Part shown: piece after piece, positions 21,700 to 33,548 of the stretch
How positions within the stretch are numbered: position 1 is the stretch's first letter
Layout: each line of letters opens with the position of its first letter
From: Antedon mediterranea
Lineage: Eukaryota; Echinodermata; Crinoidea; Comatulida; Antedonidae
Assembly (NCBI RefSeq): GCF_964355755.1
Contig: NC_092678.1
Span: 23,046,365-23,110,364 of the forward strand
DNA: 64,000 bases
Reading direction: 5' to 3'
Translations under genes and position numbers: made by a program
The notes under the pieces: generated by a model
The model's input: the letters and a program-made list of their open reading frames with translations, nothing else
Told to the model about the DNA's origin: nothing
Databases searched by the model: none

Positions 21700-24240
21700 A
21701 ATAAAAGGTGTCATGGTGTTTGTTTCTATTGTTATAAATACTGTAAGTATCCTGTTATTGTTATGGGTGTGCTATCCGGTAATTCTGCCATCCCATGGGT
21801 ATATTTGTATCGATCAATTGTACAGCATCCGTATTCTAATAACCTGTTCAAAAAAACCATCATACTTACACTATACTGTCTGTAGGTATAAACCGGGTTT
21901 TAAAAGACATTTTTTGTTTACTCTGTCACTAGAAATTGCACTACGGTAGTAGTACATAATAATACAAATGGTTTATACAGCAATAACCCATTTGATGAAG
22001 GAGATGATGAATGATGATAGAGACATTTTTAGCTGTAACAGGTCTCAATTTCACCTACTGTATACAAATTAAATTTATTATCATTGATATGCCATAATAA
22101 TCTTTTATTTTTTCTCATTTTTATTAAAGGTTATTGTTAGTGTTGACACAACCCGAAAACAGTTTTAGTTTGGTCTTTGTACAGTATATGTAGACCTATC
22201 AGTTGTCTTTTTACACAGGGATGGCTCTAGCTTCCTACCTTTGTGTGGTTTTAACTTTGATAATATTTTGAGTGATATTATTAGTAACATTTTCTTTATC
22301 AACACTTTGGTGGTTATTGTGGTAGAATTTGACAAGTTTGTTTATAGCACTTTTGATTCTTTTTTGTGGGATTGTTTACACTTACAGACCATATAGTACT
22401 ATAGTGTCTAAAAAAACACTATAATATTTACAACTGTGATAACTTTTTATTAATAATAATTGTGTGTTATTTCAAGAATAAACCATGAATAAACTCCATC
22501 TAATCGATCGATCTAATATCAGAAATAATTGTTTTGTTTGTTATCAGAAGAATTAACCTATCTATTGTGTTAAATGTATCAAATGAAACGCTTAAATAAT
22601 TCTTAGATAATCTTGATTTGGACAATAAACTTGGCAACGCAATGAAACAAATCATGCTGGCTTGATTCATTGATTATTATTTTATTATTTTATTTATTTA
22701 ATTTCTGCCATATACAGTACATAACAAAGAAGACAAAACAATTATAAAAGGAGGCACGGAAAGAGATTACTGTCACTGTGTCACAATTCAAAATGTTTAA
22801 TGTACAGTACCTTCTACCTAATCTTATTACATAAAAGAAATGGATTTTGTGCAGGTAAAATATGTTTCATTCCACAGGTCATGCGTTTACACTGTACTAC
22901 ATCATAAGTTGTGAATTAATATAAAAATTAATTGTTCAATCCACAATCCTCCTTGAAAATTAGTAACGCATATCTCAATTACATAGCTAGTTGCACATGA
23001 CTACTGTAATATGCAACACCATTCTGATACAGTTATTTGCTTAAATGGTATTAAATAGCGCAGTTTATACAGACAAGAGTCAATTCATATCAACAGCTCA
23101 GATACAGTAAATTATTGACCTTTGTCTGTGAAAAGCTACATAATACTATTATTAGCCTGTAAAACAAGAAGAGTGTCAAGTCAATCACTTCAGTTTGCAT
23201 GAATGAACACTTTCTTGGCAGGCGGCGGTGGAGATATAATTTAAATTTACAACTACAACAGACTAGACACATGTTGGGAATGTTTATTGCCAAGGGGGGA
23301 GAAAAGTGAATGTTTCCACTTTTGTACTATGTACAAATCTTGGCTATAATAAGCCAAGGATACAGTTACTAAAGCCAAGGGTGCTGATACCTAACATTTT
23401 AGAAACATTCTACTAACGATTAGCATGTCAATATAAAATTGCTACCTACAAATTACGTTTATAGCGCATTTCTAATAATACAGAGGGCGCTAGTTATAAA
23501 TAGAATGATCACATATCAACAGCTCAAAAGTTTCCACTTGAACAAAATTGTAATATCCACAATAAATTAAAGACCATGATTAATTATTGAAAACTATTTT
23601 AATATTTGAAACAATATTGGTCGAAATGTCAAACTATGTGAGCAACGACTAGGGGTTAAGTTCAAGCCCAATGTCTTCAATGCACTGTATAATAAAAAAT
23701 AAATAAAATATTGAATAATGTAGGTATCTCTCATTATACACTCTTTAAATTATAAACAAATTCTCCTAAAAACTGAAAACCATAAACTAGTTTTTTCTAT
23801 TCAAGGTATTTATTGATATTTGACTCGGTCAGTTTTAAGTAAAATTTAATTTCATTTATTTCGTCAATTAAAAACATGATAATACAAATAAACATTAACA
23901 AAACCCATGACAGGATTAAACAAAAGCAAACTTAATTGCTGTACAAATTTTCTCTGCCGTCACGGGTGACATTATAATAGACTTCAATTAAAATCATTAA
24001 ATAGAGTAATTTGAATTCGTAAAAAGAATCCATATTTAAAACATTTACAACTCACCCAACTCGGCGATGACAAGTATAATGACACCATGTTCAACTTCAT
24101 ACAGTACTGTAGATTGGCGGATAATCCAATTAAAACAAATCAGCACTTCATTTTGAGTCCCGCCACTGGTGATCCTGGCGGATTAAAGTGCACAAACTCG
24201 AATAGGTCTGCTATACGTAGTCTACCCATCTCGGGCCGGT
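21700..24240. other. No gene recognised
   Basis: About 2.5 kb of AT-rich DNA without recognisable coding segments, RNA genes or complete mobile elements. Short frames at 21713-21949 and 23090-23293 carry no motif. Confidence 0.5.
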
Positions 24241-24259
24241 AGGCCTGGCTGGCTTTTTT

Positions 24260-25745
24260 CCACAACACAACAAGGCTAGCATACAGTATAAGTACTGAAT
24301 CCAGGACGATTCAGCCGAAGACAATTCAGCCCACTTTTGGTTTGTGATGATTTGGCACACATTTGGTTGCCCCGAAACGTCTCACTTCTAGTCTGAATAT
24401 ACATTTTTTGGGTATTTTATCAAGTTTTAAAGGTGTTTGACCTAGGCCTACCATTTAATAACATATGTTATTGATATTGCCAATGTTGATATAACACATA
24501 AAAATATATTACTAAACAAATGTAATTTTATATGCAATTTGTATTGCGAAAACTGTGTTTTCATGTTGTTTTCGTGCATATCATTATTTTGCAACGGCCA
24601 ACAGAGGGCGTAATTTGTTTACATCGTTGACGCGTGGCAAAAAAAAATGATCGTTTTAGGCGCTATATTTTAAAAAGCATCATTATTATCCCTAAGTAGT
24701 ACTACTCCATAGTCTCTCTGAAAAGAAAGTTTGGAAAAAATGCTTGGCGCTAGTTCCGTTTCGCACCTGTTTTTATTTCGACTTCCTTTTGACTCCAAAT
24801 TGTTAAGCAACTTATTGTAAATACCACACCTTAAAATTGGGCCTCATAAGTACGTTTATGAAGAAGAATCACAAAAAAAGTAACAAATAAATCCTTAAAT
24901 TGATGATTTTACAGACATGTTTCTCGCATACCGTTCGCCGTGAATTTAGCATACTCGAAGTTCAATATTTTCGTTTCTATGGAGCGCCAAAAGAGCAACA
25001 ACAATAGATGGTTAAAACCTCAGTGGAATGCGTCTTCTTTTAATGCATTTATTATTGAAATACACGTTTAATTTTAATATATTTTGTCAATAAAAATGCT
25101 GTAACATTTTACTGCTAATAATTTGCTGTTTTCAAATAGCAACCAACCCTAGGCCTAAGAGTAAGACTGCATATTATTTAGATTAAGGTATACCCCTACA
25201 GTACATGTAATATGATGATGAATTTGTCGATTTTCATTCCTAAAAGCTCCTGCAAAAACCATGTACAGTATCAACAGTAATATTTTTGTTGCATTGACAT
25301 TGACAAAATATGATAAAATTGAACGTAATTTTCACCAATAAATGCATTAAATATACGAAATTTACTGATGTTTTAGCCCTCTATTATGATTGCTCTTTTG
25401 GCGCTCCATAGAAACAACAACATTGAACATGGAGTATGCGAAATTCACGAACCGATGTACGAGAAACACGTCTGTAAATTCATCAATTTAAAGGATTTAT
25501 TTTTTACTTTTTGTGTGATCTCCTTCGTAAAAGTATTTTTGAGGCCTAATTCTAAGGTGTGGTACTCACGATAAAGTTAATTAACCAATTTTGAGTCGAA
25601 ATAAACGACAGGTGCGAAACGGAACTAGCGCCAAATGCTTATTTATGCTAATATAAGCGGGCCCAGGGTCGAATTGTCTCACTCAGGCCGAATAATGTCT
25701 CACACAGCAGGCCGGGCCGAAACGTCCTTCTACCGCTTTTTTCCA
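24260..25745. mobile_element. Outer degraded inverted-repeat element enclosing the foldback element
   Basis: The left part contains AGGACGATTCAGCCGAAGAC and GACAATTCAGCCC. The right part contains the reverse-complement-like GGGTCGAATTGTCTCACTC and GGGCCGAAACGTCCT. The short direct repeat GCTTTTTTCCA is found at both edges (about 24252 and 25734) and could be its target duplication. The foldback element at 24746-25632 lies inside, so this would be a nested insertion. The termini are poorly preserved. Confidence 0.4.
24746..25632. mobile_element. 887-bp foldback DNA transposon with 8-bp target duplication (Mutator-like?)
   Basis: The two arms, about 24746-25010 and 25386-25632, are imperfect inverted repeats of roughly 250 bp, starting GGCGCTAGTTCCGTTTCGCA and ending with its complement. 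A perfect AAATGCTT flanks both ends (24738-24745 and 25633-25640). Very long terminal inverted repeats with an 8-10 bp duplication are typical of Mutator-like elements, while hAT elements share the 8-bp duplication but usually have short termini. The spacer has no transposase frame, so it is non-autonomous. Confidence 0.8.
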
Positions 25746-25749
25746 ACAA

Positions 25750-27240
25750 CACAAGTAGGCCTATGCTAGGCCTAGACATATTTCGTTACTCTGGGATCTT
25801 ATCGTACGCTGATCCACGTAAACTAATGACATATAACAATACATAACTGTGTTACAGTAGGCTTAAGTTAGCTTAGTTAGGCCTAGGCTAGTAGAAATCC
25901 TGGAATCAGACGCCTCATGGACCACCGGTGGTGTATGGTATTTTCGTCCACGTGCGTGTAAGTACGTCCGTACACGTGGAGACCATAACAAACAATTTTC
26001 ATTTTAGATATAGAGGGCACCAAACATTTACCTATTTCGTCTACCCCATGTGTGTGCGTCTACTTAAAATTAACACTAAATGTTGGTTAATTTAGTATAA
26101 CTATATAAATAGGCCTACATTATCATTTAATCTTCTTTGCGAAATATTATTTGAATGTAAGTGTTGCAAACAGTATTTGTTTATGCATGGTTCAGTTCTA
26201 GAATTAACATATCACTATAAATAATATTTATATTATTTTGCGGCCTGTCTTTTTTTTCTTTTAATTTTCTTTTAAAATGTTGGTTTGTTTTTTAAATTAT
26301 ATTCTTTTTATATATTTTTTTTTTTTTTTTTTTTTTATTCATACTCATTATATTAGTTAGGCCTATAATATTTTTATATTACCTAGGATTACTTTTTATT
26401 ATAAACTTAGATCAGCCACTGATCAATATAAATAAACCCCTAATTATTAACTAAAGTTATCCATCTGGAAAATTAACAATTACTTATTTATTTTGATTTA
26501 TTTTAAGTTTTTTTTTTATTATTGATATGAATATTTGTTTATATTATATCTAACACTTAACAGTACCAACACTCACACTAAGAAATTTGCGATTCAAATT
26601 GCGATCAAAAGTGGTTAATTTAATAGTAATACCTATTTACAGTATTGTACAGCATTGCAATACTATTTATGTTTATTCCCCAAGGGCCCATAAATCTACC
26701 TACTTGTGTTAAACCATGGAGGTAAGCCTATACCTGTATGGTTAAACCAAATAATTTGGAATGTTCCATTCATCACAAATCAATACATTTGTAAAAACGT
26801 ATATTAAATGTATCAAAATAGCATTTTTTAAAAGAAAATCGGCCTGTCTTCAACATTATGATGCTGTACTCGAACTGTTCAACCGATTTTCAGCTATTAA
26901 AAACAATTATCGTAGGAGGAGATAGGAAAATGCGAAGTGTCCTCGTATTATTGTGTGCGGGTATTTTTCAAATTGACATCCATTAGACAGTGTATACCAC
27001 GATCGGAAAACACCCCTATTTGGGGCAAATCGTTGAACCTAAATTCGTTTTAATCGTCAATAACTAACTATCGAACTCAATTTAATTAGTAAACAGGGTT
27101 ACATAAGGTGGTTAAAATCAGTACCGAAAGTTTTTACTTTTCAATGTTTTTTAATAATTGCTGTAGTATAATTTAGTTAGATTAGTTTGTAATGTGAGTT
27201 TGTAATGTACATTGATATTTCATTGGGATTTCATTATTAA
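25750..27240. other. No gene recognised; homopolymer tracts
   Basis: AT-rich DNA with a poly-T tract at about 26307-26336 and T-rich runs near 26251-26290. Earlier exons of the gene whose exon lies at 27247 may be here or further left, but I see no convincing splice-bounded frame. Confidence 0.4.
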
Positions 27241-27246
27241 TTTCAG

Positions 27247-27328
27247 GGTCTTTTTGGAATATAACATGTTTCTCACAAAGACGCAGAACATTCAGCATTT
27301 GGATTTAACTCATCCAGTGGATAGCCAG
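27247..27328 (+). CDS. Coding exon of an unrecognised plus-strand gene
   Basis: The 82-nt exon has a good acceptor (TTATTAATTTCAG) and donor (AGCCAG|GTAAGA). One frame is open: one leading base, then 27 codons (VFLEYNMFLTKTQNIQHLDL, then THPVDSQ) ending in phase 0. The downstream terminal-exon copies at 29.95, 30.25 and 30.47 kb begin in phase 0 after CTAG or CAG, so this exon would read straight into them. A decayed duplicate of this exon lies at 29380-29460 with its own splice-like borders. I do not recognise the protein. Confidence 0.55.
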
Positions 27329-27441
27329 GTAAGATATTTCAAAAACTGAATGTTAAGCAAGCTTAAACTGAAATAGCAAAAATCAAGAAAGACAGTTTTT
27401 TCTGTCAGTTGATGGTTGGTTGCAGCTGTTATGCGCGATTT

Positions 27442-27564
27442 GAAAGATTTGCGCAATTTGAAATTGCGCAAAAAAAATCCTTGCGCAATTTGAATTGAAA
27501 CATGTGTTTCAAATTGCGCAAGCAACGTATTAAATTGCGCAAGTAATCTGCAAATTGCGCAAGG
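27442..27564. promoter_or_regulatory. Cluster of six TTGCGCAA palindromes (C/EBP-site-like)
   Basis: The 8-bp palindrome TTGCGCAA occurs six times within about 120 bp, usually as AAATTGCGCAAG or its complement. ATTGCGCAAT is the optimal binding site of C/EBP-type bZIP factors, so this could be a dense enhancer. It could equally be the end of a foldback repeat. It lies in the intron after the exon at 27247-27328 and is partnered by a similar cluster at 27969-28084. Confidence 0.4.
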
Positions 27565-27689
27565 TTTTTCGACAGATTGTGAAATCATGCACACCCATAT
27601 TTTTATAGTAATTTCTAAGAATGATTCAAAATTAAAGATAAATATTGCATTTCCTTATTTTAGTAGTGCAAATATTGTTATAAGTTAGC

Positions 27690-27780
27690 ATACCGTCGAA
27701 GAACCGACGAAGGAAAACGAAGCGGTGGTGTTCCACCAGCGGGCGCGGCGCGGGCGGCCGGCTATACTACTCTAGCCTAG
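27690..27780. other. GC- and CpG-rich pocket
   Basis: The stretch AGCGGGCGCGGCGCGGGCGG stands out in an otherwise AT-rich neighbourhood and lies between the two TTGCGCAA clusters. It could be a small CpG-rich promoter or repeat. No TATA box, initiator or start codon context is distinctive. Confidence 0.3.
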
Positions 27781-27968
27781 CCAGGGTCTGGACTACTGAT
27801 ACTGACTAGGTTACATGGCCTAGCTTAAACTAATATTAAAAACTTAAAAAGTGAGTATTAAACATTATCTTCATTGAAATGGTCTTATTTATATAATAAA
27901 ATACTAAATTTTAAACTCCTCTGCCTAGGCCTAGCCTAGCCATGTATGGGAAAATTTACAGTTCGTTT

Positions 27969-28084
27969 TCAAATTGCGCAAAGGTGTCATATTGCGCAAG
28001 AACTATCTTGCGCAATTTACAAATTGTGCAGTGCAATTTAAAATTGCGCAAAGATTTTCTTGCGCAATTTGAAATTGCGCAAGT
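27969..28084. promoter_or_regulatory. Second cluster of six TTGCGCAA palindromes
   Basis: There are six TTGCGCAA words plus a variant TTGTGCAG within about 115 bp. Read on the minus strand, the order and spacing resemble the first cluster (ATTTGCGCAATTT, AAATTGCGCAAG, CTTTGCGCAATTT), so the two clusters behave as inverted-repeat arms around a roughly 400-bp core. Confidence 0.4.
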
Positions 28085-28299
28085 TGATTGTGTCCATGTG
28101 TCCATACCATTTGAGGTTGAATATACAGTAATGTACATTGATATTTCATTGGGCACAACTGAAACACAGATTTGGCTAGACTTCTCAGTCGACGGTTGGA
28201 CTCCTTTGCAGCCACTGCATGGTTCATTCTGTGAACAAACTTTTGATATCAAACTTCTATCAACTTTTGATATTTGAAACTGTACAGTACAGTACAGTA

Positions 28300-29045
28300 T
28301 TTGCTACTGTATGCCAGGCGTGTCATTTTGCGGTACCCAATCCGAAGCTGAAATAGGGTTACTTACTCAATGATGTTGTATAGAATAGGGATGTACTAAC
28401 TGAGTAATACAGGTAAAGTATTAAAACCTTCTTTGCTAGTACTGTAACGTTGTCATTTATTTCATATTTTCGTAACATTATGTAGTGGGATAACTGATCT
28501 GTAGTTTCACTGTATCCGAGTCCCCTTGGGTAGACTTCGTCAGTCATGCCACTACATGGTTCATTTCTTTAAACATTACCTATTACTACTTTGAAACCAC
28601 ACGTTTAAAAAAATGAATGCATTTAGTAAAAGTTCACTTTTATCAACTGTGCAAATAATATTTGTACTTAATTATTTGCTACTGTAAAAACTGTTTAAAA
28701 ATGAGAGGTAATGTTGAAAGAGATAAAGCAATGCTGAAACTTTTGTCTAGCTACACTTTGTTAGCTTCTTTTGATGTTTGAACCTGTTTAAATTCCCAAT
28801 ATTGGCACTTAATTATTTGCTACTGTATGCCAGGCGTGTGTCATTCAGCAGGGATAGGGATATTCATTATTACTATACCAAATTGAAAAGGGGAAAAATT
28901 GTCTGGTGTGGTGTAGTATTACCTTCCTTGCTAGTACTATAATCTTATAATTTATTTCATATTGTCGTAACATTATTTAGTGGGATAACTGGTCTGTAGT
29001 TTCCTCGTGGTCCGCGTTTTACTGTATCCCTGTCTTGTGTGGGTA
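28300..29045. repeat. Local ~500-bp duplication in intron
   Basis: The block TTGCTACTGTATGCCAGGCG near 28300 recurs at 28818. The block CTTGCTAGTACTGTAA with AGTGGGATAACTGATCTG near 28433-28505 recurs at 28928-29000 as CTTGCTAGTACTATAA with AGTGGGATAACTGGTCTG. Together with the duplicated exons this shows that the whole locus expanded by local duplication. Confidence 0.7.
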
Positions 29046-29379
29046 CATGACATTTTGCTGTTATTTATGTATTTATTATTTTCAGCTTAGCACTGGTTTG
29101 ATTAGTTACATTGTTTTACATATGATTTTGCATTATTATCCTTTCTGTCTGTAGTAGATATTACCCTTTCTATTTCCATGTCAATGATTGAATTTCTGAG
29201 AGATGTTCTTGTTTGAATTGGTCATTGGTTATGAACTGAATGTTTTGTTCCGTCATTGAGACCTTACATTTTCCATAACCTTTTGGCGTATCATCTAAGA
29301 AATTGTGATTAAAATGTGTTCATAACATTTGAGTTTGAATACAGTATACCACACATTGGTATTTCATTAACAATGTCAG

Positions 29380-29460
29380 AGTTTTTTTGGAATGTAACAT
29401 AAAAACTTGCAAAAAAAAGATGAGACAACGTTCAACAGTTGGATGAAACTGGATAGCCAG
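29380..29460 (+). pseudogene. Decayed duplicate of the exon at 27247-27328
   Basis: The upstream intron (ACATTGGTATTTCATT), the start of the exon (TTTTTTTGGAATGTAACAT) and its end (ACTGGATAGCCAG|GTACAG) all match the exon at 27247-27328. Internal substitutions introduce a stop, so the frame is broken although the splice borders remain. Confidence 0.7.
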
Positions 29461-29668
29461 GTACAGTAAGACATTTTAAACAGCAAAACTGAAAGATACT
29501 TTTGTCTACTGTAGGTATACTGTAGGTGTTTGTGAATTGATTGTTGTGTATTTAATAAGTATTTAGTGTAGGTACTCATTTATATTATTCAGTCATGTGA
29601 AAGCAGTAACCTGTAAAGATCTGTGGTATACTGTATGTAGTAATAATTAATTTGTTAAATCATGTTTC

Positions 29669-31032
29669 AATTTCTACTGATGTCGATGACTCCATTTGCA
29701 TATTTAAGTAATGGGAAGGATTGGACGTGTAGCGCAGAAATTTGTGCGTTGGCTCTTACTAAAGAGTACCAAAGAAGCAAGCTAGATTTATGATATTGAA
29801 GGATTTGTGGATCATTTGAAGATGAACACCGAAATAATTATTTAGTGTAGGTAGTCATTGATATTTTTCACTCCTGGTTTTGTGATTGCCCCACCTGTAA
29901 AGATCTGTGTTATACTGTATGTAGTAACAATTGTTTAAATCATTTTCTAGATTCTACCGATGTTGATGACTGCTTCAACGTCTTTGGGTAAGGTGAGGGA
30001 ATGGACGTGTAGCTCAGAAATGTTTGCGTAGCTCAGAAATGTTTGCATTGTCTCCTACTAAAGAGTACCAAAGAAGCAAGGTAGATTTATGATATGAAGA
30101 ATGTGTGGATGATTTGAAGATGAACACCGAAATAATTATTTAGTTTAGGTAGTCATTGATATTGTTCAGTCCTGGTTTTGTGATTGCCCCACCTGTAAAG
30201 ATCTGTGTTATACTGTATGTAGTAACAATTGTTTAAATCATTTTCTAGATTCTACCGATGTTGATGACTGCATTAACGTTTTTGGGTAAGGTGAGGGAAT
30301 GGACGTGTAGCTCAGAAATGTTGGCGTTGTCTCCTACTAAAGAGTATCAAAGAAGCAATTATTTAGTGTAGGTAGTCATTGATATTGTTCACTCCTGTTT
30401 TTGTAATTGCCCTACGTGAAATGAATAAAACAAGAATTCCTGTACGTAGTAATAATTGTTAAATCATTTTTCAGATTCTACCGATGTTGATGACTCCATT
30501 AACGTGTTTGGGTAATGTGAGGGAATGGACGTGTAGCTAAGAAATTTGTGCGTAAAGAGTACCAAAGAAGCAAGCCAGATTAAAGAAGAAGATGAAAACC
30601 GAAAAAATTATTTAGTGTAGGTACTCATTGATTATTCAGTCCTGTTGTTGTAATTGCCCCACATGAAGTGAATAAAACAAGAATTCCAACATGGAAGCAG
30701 TAACCTGTAAAGATAGTAATAATTCAATTTTTAAATCATTTTCTAAATTTTGCCGATGTTAACACCACCATTACGTTGGTAATGTGAAGGAATGGACGTG
30801 TAGCTCAGAAATGTGTGCATTGGCTCCTACTGAAGAGTACAAAGAAGCAGCAAGCCAGATTTACATTTGAACAGTAAACCAACATCATTGAGCACTGATA
30901 TTTTTTGCAGCGCCATGAGCAATGACTGTTGGCGCTATATAAATCGAGCGATTGATTGCGTTGGCCCAGATTTATGATATTGAAGAATTTGAGGAACATG
31001 TGAAGAAGCTGAAAACCCAAGATGGAATGTAA
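29669..31032 (+). pseudogene. Tandem array of five damaged copies of a terminal coding exon
   Basis: Copies begin near 29669, 29951, 30249, 30475 and 30746. Each starts with a TTCTACCGATGTTGATGAC-like block, then GGAATGGACGTGTAGCTCAG, then AAAGAGTACCAAAGAAGCAAG. Copies 2, 3 and 4 keep an acceptor (TTTTCTAG or TTTTTCAG), while copies 1 and 5 have lost the AG. The encoded peptide reads LGNVREWTCS with further residues. Its C-terminus (QIYDIEEFEEHVKKLK, ending at a TAA at 31030-31032) is best preserved in copy 5. Copies 1-4 carry stops or internal deletions, and copy 3 loses its 3' half. Copy 5 has a stop upstream and a 102-bp insertion. Each copy continues into a shared intron-like spacer containing CACCTGTAAAGATCTGTG. 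No copy looks intact, so the gene may be dead, or a functional exon may lie elsewhere. Confidence 0.65.
30864..30965 (+). mobile_element. Short retroposon 3'-end insertion with 9-bp target duplication
   Basis: The exon word CCAGATTTA occurs at 30855-30863 and again at 30966-30974, and removing the interval restores the reading frame of copy 5. The insert ends in GTTGGCGCTATATAAATCGA, a LINE/SINE-type 3' end like that at 11345-11420. It is 102 bp, so it is strongly 5'-truncated. Confidence 0.7.
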
Positions 31033-31184
31033 TCAACAGAACCTGAAAGTCATCTGTTCAATTTTCCAGTTACGAACTTAATATCTGACCTACAAAAACT
31101 GTATAGTATTATTGAGAATTTGCAATTATATACCATTACTAAATTACATGGCGATAATGGAGAAGTTTAGCCCGAGTCTGTTGT

Positions 31185-31549
31185 TATAGTAAATAATTTT
31201 CCTTGTACTTATAGTAAATAATTTTCCTTGTACTTATAGTAAATAATTTTCCTTGTACTTATAGTAAATAATTTTCCTTGTACTTATAGTAAATAAACGG
31301 AGCTTGGTGGCGCCTTGTACTTATAGTAAATAAACGGAGCTTGGTGGCGCCTTGTACTTATAGTAAATAAACGGAGCTTGGTGGCGCCTTGTACTTATAG
31401 TAAATAAACGGAGCTTGGTGGCGCCTTGTACTTATAGTAAATAAACGGAGCTTGGTGGCGCCTTGTACTTATAGTAAATAAACGGAGCTTGGTGGCGCCT
31501 TGTACTTATAGTAAATAAACGGAGCTTGGTGGCGCCTTGTACTTATAGT
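31185..31549. repeat. Composite minisatellite: four 25-bp then about seven 37-bp units
   Basis: The first units are ATAGTAAATAATTTTCCTTG plus TACTT (25 bp). From about 31286 the unit becomes ATAGTAAATAAACGGAGCTT, then GGTGGCGCCTTGTACTT (37 bp). Both unit types share the ends ATAGTAAATA and CCTTGTACTT and differ only in the middle. Copies within each type are essentially identical, so expansion is recent. Confidence 0.95.
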
Positions 31550-32135
31550 AACAACACGCGGACGTCAGTTAATGCAACAGCTGGTCATGGTCCCAACAAG
31601 TTCCTATCAGACATACCGGAGCCGTCAACACCACCCACCACAGGTGGCTCTGTCTCATACGGTCCATCCACACTTGACCTGAATAAGTGCAATCAGTATC
31701 AAGCACCTACATCTGTCGTTCTTGCTACCCCACCGGGGTACCAACTATCCATCACCCACTCCAAAGCCATCCAGGGTAGAACATCTACATCCCGGACACC
31801 CGGAGTCAAATTGCACTAACCAACTATCCTCAACAACTCAAACTTGCATATACATACTCATATACACCATGACAACAAACAAGTGTCGTCCTGCCACTTC
31901 ATTTCACACTATCGCCCTAACAAAGAAACATGCATATTCATATCATACACACATATTAATACTGCCTACTAACGACGCATAAACTCACCAACCTACTTCC
32001 AACAACATTATGCACATACATATATACTTCCATATCTATTTACATATTCATTACCCATCTTCTGCCTTTCCATTGGTCTATTGTACTCATGATTCCATCC
32101 CTTAATTTCAAATTAAGCAATGATTCTATTGACTT

Positions 32136-32208
32136 GCCCTGATGACTCAAATGAGTAAACGTGTGCTTACGGCCTACAGGGTTGTAGGTTCGAATCTCTC
32201 CCAGGGCA
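32136..32208 (+). pseudogene. tRNA-like sequence, degenerate
   Basis: The 73-nt segment starts GCCCTG and ends CCAGGGC plus A, giving six acceptor pairs. It contains the B-box word GGTTCGAATCTC. The D and anticodon arms do not fold in the standard way, though CCTAC...GTAGG is a perfect 5-bp stem. It may be a tRNA relic or the head of a SINE. Confidence 0.35.
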
Positions 32209-33548
32209 ACTTCTTTCAAAATTCCTCTCTTTTTTTTTACCCCACACTTACAGCAATACCAATATTCAAATATATAACATCAACATCACAAACTTAACAT
32301 AGTCATTTCTTTACTGTTTCTGTCAATATTCAATATCATATTCATACTTCAAATTTACACGCCTGTACGTTACTGGCGGTGTCCCTTTCTACGAATTCAT
32401 TCCTCTCTCTCAAACAAAAACAATCCGCATACATTAGGCCCTCTCATAATTCTTGCATCATAACTCCAATATCCAATATTGCGTCGCCGACAACTTACAG
32501 GGACCACTCGAAACGTATACAGTAGTTACTTTCAACACATGTTAACGTCATCATACGTACTTATGCCGCGGTATACTCCCTTTTTGCAACAATCGCCATC
32601 ATTTGCAAATCAACTAAATTTCAAACTCTACCCACCCTTGCACTAATCACACCACGCCCCATTACAAAGGTCCACCGTGTCAGGCAAAGCGAATTTTGTT
32701 CGATGACACCACTAGATGGCCGGACAAGACACTGTCATGCAGCATGCTACCAATGACCAAAACGATCGTACTTGGACTCGTGGACTATTTAATGGACGAT
32801 AACATCTTGTTGCCGTATGTAACGCCCCCGGTAACGCCTGTTTTCCTCTCGACGTTACTCGACGCTACCTTAACAATAATCAAACAACCGTTAACGATCA
32901 ACAACGACAGCGTCGACAGGAAAACCAGGCTTTAAATGCGTGTGCTCTGTGCGGAACCGCCGATTGCTTCATCATTGACTCGGTATTTTGTTTTGCGTCC
33001 AAGTTCAATGCCAACGAACGTCTATCAAAAGCCCCCAAAAAAGCACACTGGCTGAAGGCAGTATCTACAATATTTACATGATATCAGAGATATTATGTGT
33101 AATATATTAATATTCACTATAATCCTCTATGATGATGATACATTTTACTTCATAGCCACACATAAATACTGATGTACGTCGGAAGGCTATATACTTTATG
33201 CATGCTGACCGACAGTGATCTCAACAATAGGTACGCAGTTGTCTGTCGGTATCCTTTGTACGAATCGTTCGTGCCCCAGCTCAATATCATGTTACATGCA
33301 GGGACCAAACATTTATTTTTCAGGTTAAAATCGCCAATTCATTTTCAACTCTTACAAATTTACACACACTATCACTCGAAGTACGCTCATACAGGGAACA
33401 AGGTACAGTATGAGTTATTCACGAACGAGTTCACAAAATTCTCAATTCACGAACATCTTTTTGTACTGTGGGGCACGTATTTGGAGGATTTCCAGAGATG
33501 AGGGTGAGGTATTGGGCATGTCGGGGATGGGAGTTCGCAGTCCACATA

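Noticed and set aside
24620-24670. Harbinger-type end (TTAGGCGCTAT) near 24657
   Set aside because: Only the outer few bases match the GGCGCTATGCAGCAG ends; no partner terminus is visible.
29951-30060. Possible C/D-box snoRNA repeats (GTTGATGACT words in each unit)
   Set aside because: The C box is imperfect and no CTGA D box follows at the right distance. The same segments read as copies of a protein-coding exon.
31526-31819. 97-codon plus-strand frame, Ser/Thr/Pro-rich
   Set aside because: It starts inside the minisatellite, has no recognised domain or splice context, and overlaps another long frame. The composition of the block explains it.
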